Shown here in pieces: positions 55,390-64,000 of a DNA stretch of 64,000 bases (position 1 is its first letter; each line of letters starts with the position of its first letter). The notes below the pieces were generated by a model that saw only the letters and a list, made by a program, of their open reading frames with translations, was not told the origin of the DNA and did no database searches. Source of the stretch: Liopterus haemorrhoidalis (taxonomy: Eukaryota; Arthropoda; Insecta; Coleoptera; Dytiscidae). The stretch is taken from positions 15,750,980-15,814,979 of the forward strand of contig OZ020623.1 of NCBI GenBank assembly GCA_963971575.1, in the 5' to 3' direction. Position numbers and translations under genes: made by a program.

Positions 55390-56178
55390 TGTTGCGTAAA
55401 CATTAAAGTACCAAAATAATACCAAAATGACTCTCGTATTAGATGTAGCGGACCATCAATTTCTCGAAAATCAGGCAAGTGCTGCTATCTAGGTACAACA
55501 TCCAGATTTAACCAGATTACATATTTAATAATTAACAATGATCGTACCTATAACAATTCTGTGTGGCTCTGTAAGCGATACAGCGATGTTAGGTTTTATT
55601 GTGCTGTTAGAGAATCAATGTATCGTATAATTTAACAGTTATAACGGTTAATTTCACGGATATGAACTCTATATGACATTATTGTTCAATCATTGAGAAG
55701 TAAGTAGGTGCTTCAACTGCAATATTGCATCAGTGTCCGCTTCTGAACGTAAAAAATATATTGCCCATTAACGGACGAAGAAATTCCAATACAATGTTGA
55801 AAGAAAGTGTTAGAAGATGTACATTGTTAAGTCATTTAAAAAAGGAATTAGTAATCGTAATGGGTATTGAGATGGGTAATAATCTCCACAGAAACAAGAC
55901 AGATACATATATACGTATTAAAATATGTAATACTCTGTAGGAAACTTATTTATATTCAACATATAGCATACTAATAAAATTGAATCAACCTAATTAAGGT
56001 GTTTGAAAAATTGCTCCAATGGTATTTGCAATCCTCTCCATTGATCCCAGTGATGATATTATCTTACAGTCAATATTCTTGAAGGAATTCGATATATTTC
56101 TGGAATTATTATTAATATTTTGTAAGACTTTTGGCGTTTTTGTTCAAAATAACCCCCTGTTAGAATTCCATTCTGACT
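55390..56178. other. Unassigned
   Basis: No recognised features. Confidence 0.4.
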
Positions 56179-56186
56179 ATCACAAT

Positions 56187-57022
56187 TAGTGTTTCTTCTC
56201 GAGTATTCTTTCTCGAGAATTTCTCGAGAAAAAGTTATAATTCTCATTTTTCATTTCTCGAGAAATGTAAATTTTTTACTCGAGAAATTTTAATTTTTCT
56301 CGACGCCGCGTTAAACGCTTTGTGCTTTTAAAAACTATTTTTAAAAAAATATAAAGTTTAGTGACTGATTATAATTTAATTTTGATCAAGTTAGTCTCCC
56401 GCAACCCAACTGTGGCAACAGATCTCTACAGGATCTGCAATAGTGTATTGTGATAATAATCAAGGACAATATATACTGGAGCTAGCAAGGATCATCTGAT
56501 GTCCTTGCTACAGTACAACTACAGCCTATTTATAATATTTAGAAGAAGCGATTTATAATATTTAGCTAATTAACATTTATTGTTACAATATTTTTTTTTA
56601 ATTTAGCGTATTTTTTATTATAATCAATTACATTTCATTTTTTGTTCAGTTTAAAACTATTATGTAAACGATTAAATACAAATAAAATAAAATAATTTTT
56701 ATTATTATTATTAATTTCTTAATTTTTTGAAAATTTCTCTATACATATGCATTTTCAATTAATATGCAATTACGTGCCGTTTTCGTAACCCTTTTTAAAG
56801 GCCCGTTATCCATTTGTTCTAATGTTATTTAAATGAATACTTTAGTACTTACAGTTGACTATAATTTTAACATGTTTTTATCCTCTACAATATTTTCACC
56901 ATTAAAAAAGAAATATATTCTAATAATTATTTTTTTTCGAGATTTCTCGAGGATTCTCGAGAAAATTAGTCTAATTTTTCATGTTTCGAGAAACGAATAA
57001 TGTCAAGAAATCAGAAACACTA
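56187..57022. mobile_element. Non-autonomous hAT with CTCGAG-rich ends
   Basis: 836 bp with ends TAGTGTTTCT and its inverse, and a perfect 8-bp target duplication ATCACAAT at 56179-56186 and 57023-57030. Both ends carry several TTTCTCGAGAAA-type palindromes (56195-56300, 56938-57000). No transposase. Confidence 0.88.
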
Positions 57023-57415
57023 ATCACAATATGTCAAAATTTCAAAATGGAGCCAGTTATTTTCGATAATGCCGAATACAAAACAACATCACAGGGGACA
57101 ATCTACGAAGACAGTCGATTGTGCATAGGTGTCATGATACTGTGTATGTGACTGTCGAGAAGTCCCTGCACGTTTAAACAAGTATGCAAATACACAATAT
57201 TATATTTGTTAATCCATCGTATTACTAAATTACAATCTCGATAATGAACTAATCCATTCTTGACTAATCCTTATCTAATACACAATTCTACCATTTGCAA
57301 TAATTACATTGGCTGTAGTTGTACTGTAGCAAGGACATCAGATGATCCTTGCCAGCTCCAGTTTATATTATCCTTGATTATTATCACAATACACTATTGC
57401 AGATCCAGTGGAGAC
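56421..57415. repeat. 105-bp inverted repeat straddling a hAT edge
   Basis: 56421-56526 (GGATCTGCAATAGTGTATTG through GCAAGGATCATCTGATGTCC) and 57311-57415 are inverted copies. The left arm is inside the hAT element and the right arm outside it, so they are two insertions of the same short repeat or the result of a rearrangement. Confidence 0.85.
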
Positions 57416-57419
57416 CACT

Positions 57420-57830
57420 TAGTGTTATGAATTTTATTAAGTCATCTGTGAACAGCAGTGATTTTAATTATGTTTCATAGGCATAACCTATATAAATGTA
57501 GGCATAACCTATATAACCAATATATAGGTATAAATTAATATTCAGAAAACTTTAAATTAATGAATAACAAAATTTAACCTCTCCAGGAATTAAACCTGCC
57601 ACTTTCGAGTGCCACGGATTTCATGTTCTAGTCCAGCATAGTTTTATTAAATAATAAAAAAAAAAAAACTGCAACACTCTGATTTCTTGGAGTCATGTCA
57701 CTTGATTCAATATTTTTTGTGAATAAGCAGAAAAATTTGTATTCTTCTATGAAATTATAAGTTTTTTATACTTTCTGTAAGTTAGTTTAGACGGACTTAA
57801 CGATTTCTGAAAATGGGTGACTCATATGAT
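57420..57830. other. Unassigned
   Basis: No gene recognised; GGCATAACCTATATAA is repeated at 57480 and 57500. Confidence 0.35.
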
Positions 57831-57834
57831 GTGA

Positions 57835-58118
57835 TTCTTGTTTCACGTACAGATAGTATGCCATCCCGCCACGATCTTTCTTGTCCACTTCTCTTTCTTC
57901 GTCCTATTGCGCTCCAGTCTGTCTCTATTTATCCATCTTTCTTCAATTGCTATGTGTGTTAAAATGTTCTTTTCTACATCCATTCTTCTTATATCTTCAT
58001 TTTTCATCTATCCATTCTTATGACTCTACATCTTCTCCAATATTAAATTTCCGTAGCCGTGATTTTATATCGAATTCTCTTGTTCATAACCCAGTTCTCC
58101 GCTCCATATTGTCATAAT
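57835..58118 (-). pseudogene. RTE-like LINE C-terminal tail
   Basis: On the minus strand: LWQYGAENWVMNKRIRYKIT, YWRRCRVIRMDR, KNEDIRRMDVEKNILTHIAI-like sequence and RRKRSGQERSWRDGILSV. This matches the endonuclease-like tail pattern YGAE.W......EYWRR..R..R.DRI.N..I......V found after the reverse transcriptase in RTE/CR1-like LINEs of insects. Frames are broken by small indels. Only the tail is present. The pyrimidine-rich plus-strand frames over the same bases are artefacts. Confidence 0.65.
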
Positions 58119-58127
58119 GCTTTGGAC

Positions 58128-58269
58128 CAGAGTTTCTCAAACTTTATGAGGCGCTTAGCACTTATCACGAGAAGAATTCGTCGTGGAGCACTATCATTGC
58201 TATATATATAGCTCTAATAGATCTCGGAGCACTAGTAGACGCACGCGGAGTACAGTTTGCGAAACTCTG
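58128..58269. mobile_element. 142-bp hAT MITE
   Basis: Ends CAGAGTTTCTCAAACT and, inverted, CAGAGTTTCGCAAACT, with a perfect 8-bp target duplication CTTTGGAC at 58120-58127 and 58270-58277. Confidence 0.93.
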
Positions 58270-58300
58270 CTTTGGACTATAATTTTGTAGGTATATTGTA

Positions 58301-59548
58301 CAAGGTGTCTCAAAAGAAATTTTATATTTAGTGGATCGATTAAAAAAAAAGTAAGCCGTATATAGAAAAAATGTTTATTAATTATTAAAATACACTTTTT
58401 GGGGATTTATTTCTTAAAAATAATATCGTCTAAATGTAGACCCTCGCGTTCTCGGCACTCATTTAATCGAACAGTAAAATTACTTATGACGTCTCGGTAG
58501 GTGGACTCAGGGATGGCTGCCATTTCGTGACGGATATTTTCTTTCAAATGCGCCAGTGAAGTTAAATCTGGACTGCGTGGAGGTCAATTTATGTCACCTC
58601 TCCGGGAGATCAATTTGCCTGAGAAAATTTCACGAACACGTGGCAGAGACATATTGGACGTGTGTGAAGTTTCTCCGTCTGTTGGAACATGTTCTTTGGT
58701 TATAGCCAGGAAAGTTTTGCAGTTCAGGTACCAAGAAGTTGTCTAACATCTCCACATAACGCTCTGAATTCACTGTAACTGCACACCCCCTTTCGTCTTC
58801 AAAAAAGTAAGGGCCGATAATTCCTCGCGCCGACATCGCAGCCCATACGGTCACTTTAGGCGAATGTAGGGGTTTCTGATGTTTGCGTTTCGGATTCGTT
58901 GCACTCCAGTAGCGGCAGTTCTGCTTATTTATGTGGCCATTAAGATGAAAATGAGCTTCATCCGAAAACAAAATGTTGGTAAATGTTGAAAATCGCTCAA
59001 TCACCTGATTTACGAAATTAAGCCTCTGACTGGCATCTTGGGGCTTTAATTCTTGCACCAATTGAATTTTGTAGGGGTGCAGCTTTAGGTCTTTGTGCAT
59101 AATGCGATGTAATGATGATCTATGCACATTTAAAGCACTTGCGCGCTTCCGAATTGAAAGGTTCGGGTCGTCACGAACAGACTGATTAACATTCTCCACG
59201 TTTTCTACCGTTCTTGATGACCTAGGTCACCCGGATTTTGATTTATCCAGCGTTGTACCAGTCTCTTCAAACTTTTTAACCCAATGTCGAATGAGAGGAA
59301 TGCTTGGCGCATCATTTAAGTGGCGAAAACCTCGAATATTGCAGAATTTTCTACGCGCTACAGTCGCCGAATCACCGTTTTTGTAAAACTCTCGCACGCA
59401 TAACGCGCGGTCTGCTCCCGAGAAACGCTCCATAGCGACTGCATTCCCAAGAGTCAGGCTACCGATTGACATAACCCCCGCGCCCCTCGGATACGTTGCG
59501 TTCACGCAGTAAGTTAAATAAATATAAAATTTCTTTTGAGACACCTTG
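58301..59548 (-). mobile_element. DD41D mariner, copy 3
   Basis: 1248 bp with the same ends as copies 1 and 2 and TA at 58299-58300 and 59549-59550. Shorter by about 61 bp because of a deletion near 58562. Confidence 0.92.
58407..59433 (-). pseudogene. DD41D transposase, copy 3
   Basis: ATG at 59433-59431 (MERFSGADRALCVREFYKNG) is kept. A TGA at 59229-59227 replaces the Arg codon in KSG.PRSSRT. From 59199 the frame is open through NLSIRKRASALNVHRSSLHR, FSDEAHFHLNGHINKQNCRY and SPKVTVWAAMSARGIIGPYF; here the Trp codon that is TGA in copies 1 and 2 is TGG. A one-base deletion near 58680 breaks the second catalytic block (NQRTCSNRR in place of FQQDGA), and a ~61-bp deletion near 58562 removes the third catalytic Asp. 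Confidence 0.9.
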
Positions 59549-59549
59549 T

Positions 59550-60360
59550 AGTTTTGTCCTTTTTGTAAGTTTTCTATCCCAGATAACTGTGTTCAGCAGC
59601 TTAACGCATGTTCTTGCTAGTATGTTTAACTTATAATTCAAGAAAAAACCTGTGGTAAGCGAATAGTTGAAAATCGTAGAACTTCTTAGTAATGTAGCCT
59701 GAGAGAATAATTTGGCAGAGAGATATTTCGTAAGGTCGTATTCACAAACAGCACCACAATGCTAGTAGCCAATCTTCGATGACGACAACACTTGAAGACG
59801 ACAAGTAATTTTCTATTATATTCTTAAACTCTTGATGGCTTTCGTTATATTGAAGTACTTAACAGACTATTGGTTGCTATGTCACTAAAGATGTTAAGTG
59901 AAAAAAGTTAAGTATACGGGATCTTATTTATATGATTACAAGTTAATATTATTAAGGATTCTTTGAAAAACATTGTCTGACAAAGTTTTTCTACGTAATG
60001 GATTTTTTTGTGTGATTTTCATTTGTAATTTTTATATTTTTTGCTCAAATTGGTAGCAAATAAAGTAAAAAATAACAAAAAATAAAATATACATAAAAGA
60101 CTCATCGAATATCACAGACAGTAATAAATATCATATTAAATACGATGCAAGACTTCACAAATAAATCAATAAGTTCGATTCCCTCAGGAAGAGTACTTGT
60201 TTATGAGTACTCTGTTGTCGTCTATGGCAACTGACAGATCGTAGGTCTAACATCTCCCTGACATCCTCGAACTGTACTAGGTTAAAATGAGTGACAGATA
60301 AAACTGTGAACAGTATACTTATTTTTGTATTATGTATATTTTCATCCAATATATATATAT
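59550..60360. other. Unassigned
   Basis: No recognised features. Confidence 0.4.
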
Positions 60361-60551
60361 AGGTGTGCGTGTGCGTGTGTGTGTGCGTGTGTGTGTGCGT
60401 GTGCGTGTGCGTGTGCGTGTGCGTGTGCGTGTGCGTGTGCGTGTGCGTGTGCGTGTGCGTGTGCGTGTGCGTGTGCGTGTGCGTGTGCGTGTGCGTGTGC
60501 GTGTGCGTGTGCGTGAGCGTGTGCGTGTGCGTGTGCGTGTGCGTGTGCGTG

Positions 60552-60586
<35 letters not shown>

Positions 60587-60664
60587 GCGCGTGCGCGTGC
60601 GCGTGCGCGTGCGCGTGCGCGTGCGCGTGTGCGTGTGCGTGTGCGTGTGCGTGTGCGTGTGCGT

Positions 60665-60742
<78 letters not shown>

Positions 60743-60801
60743 ACGTGTGCGTCTGTGGGTGCGTTAGTGCGTGCGTGCGTGCGTGCATGTGTGTGTGTAT
60801 G
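60361..60801 (+). repeat. Large GTGTGC/GT microsatellite
   Basis: About 440 bp. (GTGTGC)n with GTGAGC and GTCTGC variants, then GCGTGC units (60585-60628), GTGTGC again, (GT)n at about 60675-60740, and GTGC/GCGT at the end. Open frames through it on both strands are translation of the repeat. The strictly alternating purine-pyrimidine blocks would favour Z-DNA. Confidence 0.98.
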
Positions 60802-61940
60802 TATATGGTAAGTCTAGGTAGTTTGATGAAACCATATACTGTTGTTTAAAGAGCAAATCGTTGAAAACATATCTAGTAATATGTCTCTATTTTCTGCATT
60901 GTCGTCCCACAGACAAATGATTTCCAATATTCTTATAACATCATCATTCTGTTCTCCATCTTCATTACTTTTAAAGGGTTACCAAAGATGGTGTCAAAAG
61001 TTTGAAATATCTTCCATTAGCTGTACAAATAACTACAAAACAACAATATGGTTTTACCATGGGTTCAAACACACTTATCACGATTTTATTAGTTGAGTTT
61101 AGTTAAGTTTTTTTAGGTTGATAGAATTTTTTAATAACCTTTTGTCGCGGAAGACGGGTCCGGTGTAATTAGAGAAAACATTCAGAATTGTTTCTTGCCT
61201 TTAAATTTTATGAGATCGTAAAAAGGATACTATATTTTTTGGGTGTCACTAAAACATTCAAAGTGGTGACTTTAATGTCGCATTTTGTTAAAATCATTTT
61301 ATTTGCGTTTAATTGACTAAGGGAAGATAAAGGGACATCTAGAAAAGTGATTTTAAATATTAATTCATATTTTTTTAATTTTTGCACCAGTTTGGAATTT
61401 TCATCAACTTTTTTTACTATCCAAACCTTTATCAGAGTCTCTTACTATCAGAGTGATAATAAGAAAACATAGATAACAATATTTATCTAAATTTTATATT
61501 GTTTCTTCCTGGGTAGGTGTAAATAGCCATCATTTCTGTACATTCATCAGAAATACGTATTTTTTTAAGCGCACACAGCAAGGCACCAACTGTTTATAGG
61601 CGGTTACAAACGACTAAGCAGAGTTCGTAATTTGTATAAATATCTTCTCAGGACATATCAGGATTACTTACATTTTGAAATGCCTAATTGCTTTAATTCT
61701 GTCTTATATCATATCTTAGTCATGTTACTCGTTTCTTTTACATAAATTCAAGAAAAAAAATCAGTAATATATTTTCTAGAAGATAAATTACTGGAGTGAC
61801 AGTTGTATATGCTTCGGTAATACTGGGTAAAAAATCTAGGAATGTAATTTTTCTTTTTTAGTTTATACTATTTTCATGTGTAACATGGTAGCGTACAGCA
61901 ATTTCATCGGACTTAAAAATAATCTAAAATTCACGCAGTT
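60802..61940. other. Unassigned A+T-rich sequence
   Basis: No gene or repeat recognised. Confidence 0.4.
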
Positions 61941-62107
61941 GTGACCAGAGACGGCGCTAGCTCTTTTGGCGCCCGGGGCAAGCCCGCTAAAACGCGCCTT
62001 TTTTTAGAATATGCACTGGCGTACCGAAGAGGGGGGTTTAGGTGCTCGCAATCTTATTTCAACATATTCTTTTCGAATACTAGTTATGGTTAAGTAAATT
62101 TGCTAAT

Positions 62108-62340
62108 ACAGTGTTACCTCGACTTACAAATCTCTCTATATACAAACTTTTCGAGATACAAACTATTTTCATATCGTATTTTGACCTTAAGATACGAACC
62201 TTGGTATTTTACTTTTCAAATGAATACTAGAAACAGGCTACTACAGGCAACAAATCGAAATCTCATAAGCTACAAAACCCGACATAAAAAAATTGTCCTT
62301 TTTCTACAATTTAATGGAAGATGTAGAAAAACTTAATAAA
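62108..62340 (+). repeat. Possible pogo/Tigger-type end
   Basis: CAGTGTTACCTCGACTTACA, then GAGATACAAACT and AAGATACGAACCTTGG, resembles the ends of Tigger-type elements. No partner end was found. Confidence 0.4.
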
Positions 62341-62633
62341 AACTTAGAATATTGTCATAATTATGATATAATTGTATGCTAATGTCCCAATTCCTTGAGC
62401 GGCCTTTAGGCGGTGTAGGCCGCGGTTGCTGACTTACGGTTTTGGGAATTAAAGAATGTGCAGAGTGTTGCGTGTTTGTCAACATAAGTTTTGAACTACT
62501 TTCTAATGTGTCGATAAACATTATTCAATTGTGCCGACTATGGTCTTTAATTGCTGCCAACAATTACACAAATGAATATTGTTTCCAAAACAATTGAGGT
62601 AGGAACTGACGTCATTGTGTCCTAGTTAACAGT

Positions 62634-62673
62634 TATAAAATGGTCTTAGGGAATAGAGTCGTCAGTAGTCAGT
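62634..62673 (+). promoter_or_regulatory. LTR core promoter
   Basis: TATAAAA at 62634-62640 followed by the arthropod initiator-like TCAGT at 62662-62666 (and 62669-62673), the usual 25-30-bp spacing. Confidence 0.6.
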
Positions 62674-62907
62674 TATTCAATAGTTATTCATTCGATCTTT
62701 TTTTGTGAGCACGCTACCCAAGGACCAGCCCAGCTGCTCAAGTCACCAACCCGAGATGTGAGTGCCGTTTACAGGGCTTCTCCACGTGCCTCGTGCGGAT
62801 ACATGGGGTGGTTCGACCGAACCTGGAGAAGCCGGGGCAAGAACGGGACTTACATCAGCAGCCATTCTGACAGTTAATTGTATTCTGATGTAAAATTATT
62901 ATTTTAT

Positions 62908-62913
62908 AATAAA
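62908..62913 (+). terminator. LTR poly(A) signal
   Basis: AATAAA 42 bp before the LTR end, after the putative start site; consistent with an R-U5 arrangement. Confidence 0.5.
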
Positions 62914-63082
62914 TTTTGTAGAAAAGATGTCCGTTCTTGAATCCACCCCGTGACAATATATATTTAAGTGTTTGTTTTGGCACCCTAGGTCTGTGCCGCT
63001 GTCGCCCCTGCCTTTCATCTCCGCTGGTTGTGACTGATGAAAACCGTCTTACTTGTGAGTAGCTGGTTCAATGTAAAATAAA

Positions 63083-63084
<2 letters not shown>

Positions 63085-63167
<83 letters not shown>
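63085..63167. repeat. (AT)n microsatellite
   Basis: About 41 uninterrupted AT dinucleotides. Confidence 0.98.
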
Positions 63168-63171
<4 letters not shown>

Positions 63172-63430
63172 CATCGCAGTTTGTTTTAAACTATTATTCA
63201 AGATGCGTATAAATTAGAAAATAATATTAAGTATAAGTTAGAAGTACCAGTATTTGGGAAGCGGGAACGTTTTCAAAAAATCTATGTTTTGTCGATTTTT
63301 CTAAATATTAAGCTCGATACGGCTAGTGTTAACGTAATCCGATGGAACTGAAATCTTGCATATTTTAAAAATCTACATGTTGTTTTGAAGTCTCGAAATA
63401 ATTTACCACTTTTGCATTGTACGCCGTTGA

Positions 63431-63656
63431 CAGTGGCGCACCCAGGGGGGTGCCTCCTCCCAAGAAGGAAGGAAATACCATTTTTTAAATTTTTTATCAT
63501 CATGGTCTTAGGTAAATATATAGATATGTATAAATAAAGTAGAGATGAAGACCTTTTTTTTGTCATCACTTGTATTTCAGAAGCGAGGAGTTTTTTTTTT
63601 TTATATCATCACTTTTTTTGTTTACCCCCCCCCCCAAATTCCTAGGTGCGCCACTG
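63431..63656. mobile_element. 226-bp hAT MITE
   Basis: Ends CAGTGGCGCACCCAGG and, inverted, CAGTGGCGCACCTAGG, with 8-bp target duplication GCCGTTGA (63423-63430) / GCAGTTGA (63657-63664), one mismatch. It contains a run of 13 C near the right end. Confidence 0.88.
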
Positions 63657-63664
63657 GCAGTTGA

Positions 63665-64000
63665 TATTGAGAATTTATAACTATTAACTAAAAGGTTGAA
63701 AGGAACTGGTTTAGATTTGAGAAAATGACATAAAGCAGTCATCTCTATTAACAGTAGATTCAATCTAAAATAGATTTTGCAAATAAAGCGAAATCTTTCG
63801 ATAGTTGTCGTTCGTTATTGAATGCTGTTCACGAGATCTCGTATATAATTGCATTTTTTGCAATGGAAGAACAGTGATAATAGGCAAAAAATAAATCCGT
63901 GTCCAAGTACCGTTTCATTTGACATCTATCGATGTTGTAGAGAGTGCACTTCATATTGGTATGTAGGCTCTTTTGACACGCATGCACAGTTGAAAGTTAA
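63665..64000. other. Unassigned
   Basis: No recognised features. Confidence 0.4.

Larger units (their letters stand above)
62353..62955 (+). mobile_element. Solo LTR of an LTR retrotransposon
   Basis: 603 bp starting TGTCA and ending TGACA, with a 4-bp target duplication ATAT (62349-62352 and 62956-62959). It has promoter and poly(A) signals in the right order (see below). No gag-pol or second LTR nearby, so the internal part was lost by LTR-LTR recombination or never inserted. The 4-bp duplication would fit a Gypsy-type element. Confidence 0.75.
61946..63026. mobile_element. hAT element containing a solo LTR
   Basis: Left end CAGAGACGGCGCTAGC, right end, inverted, CAGCGGAGATGAAAGG, with a perfect 8-bp target duplication GTTGTGAC at 61938-61945 and 63027-63034. 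It contains Tigger-like sequence and a 603-bp LTR, leaving about 480 bp of its own. Confidence 0.88.

Noticed and set aside
57838..58117. Hydrophobic plus-strand frames resembling membrane peptides
   Set aside because: They are antisense to the RTE-like LINE tail on the minus strand.
60319..60811. Open frames of 130-159 codons across the GT microsatellite on both strands
   Set aside because: They are translations of a hexanucleotide repeat in every frame.

Overview
This is an A+T-rich stretch of animal nuclear DNA, most likely from an insect. It is full of Tc1/mariner, PIF/Harbinger and hAT transposons, fragments of Jockey-like and RTE-like LINEs, a Penelope-like element, tRNA-derived SINEs and long microsatellites. 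Spliceosomal introns survive in a Harbinger copy. I see no prokaryotic organisation and no convincing single-copy host gene, rRNA or functional tRNA. The order of insect cannot be fixed from the window.

Layout. 0-5 kb: remnants of a DD41D transposase, a deleted mariner, a repeat with an embedded microsatellite and an RTE fragment. 6-9 kb: a Tc1 element and a non-autonomous hAT, both with intact target-site duplications (TSDs). 9.9-12 kb: a DD41D mariner inside an older deleted mariner. 12.5-14.1 kb: microsatellite-bearing repeats. 14.4-17 kb: a mariner inside another mariner, then a third 5'-truncated one. 17-20.9 kb: mostly unassigned, with a short THAP-like reading frame beside a near-perfect palindrome. 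20.9-23 kb: Harbinger, Penelope-like and Tc1 fragments. 23.5-26.3 kb: a SINE, a repeat-A copy, a 15-bp minisatellite and a tandem array. 27.3-31.4 kb: three transposons almost end to end, with a MITE inside the first. 32.6-37 kb: repeat B, a Jockey fragment split by repeat A, mariner pieces, a small hAT and a mariner carrying a SINE. 37.1-38.6 kb: a 1.4-kb element built of ~420-bp units. 40.7-42 kb: a mariner. 42.5-43.7 kb: repeat A with a retroposon inside. 45-47 kb: a Harbinger inside a mariner. 47.4-49.2 kb: a pogo-like element holding a hAT and a small MITE. 50-52 kb: mariner piece, repeat A and a perfect 78-bp palindrome. 52.2-53.8 kb: a Tc1 element with IR/DR ends. 54-55.4 kb: a Harbinger. 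56-59.5 kb: hAT elements, an RTE tail and a third DD41D copy. 60.4-60.8 kb: a 440-bp GTGTGC microsatellite. 61.9-63.7 kb: a hAT containing a solo LTR, then an AT microsatellite and a small hAT.

The transposase genes recognised all carry stops, frameshifts, deletions or lost catalytic residues, so none looks able to make active enzyme. The value of the window is its stratigraphy: nested insertions with readable TSDs give relative ages. The least explained parts are the microsatellite-bearing repeat A family (about 9-10-bp TSD), the THAP-like frame, and a G+C-rich open frame at 44.7 kb.
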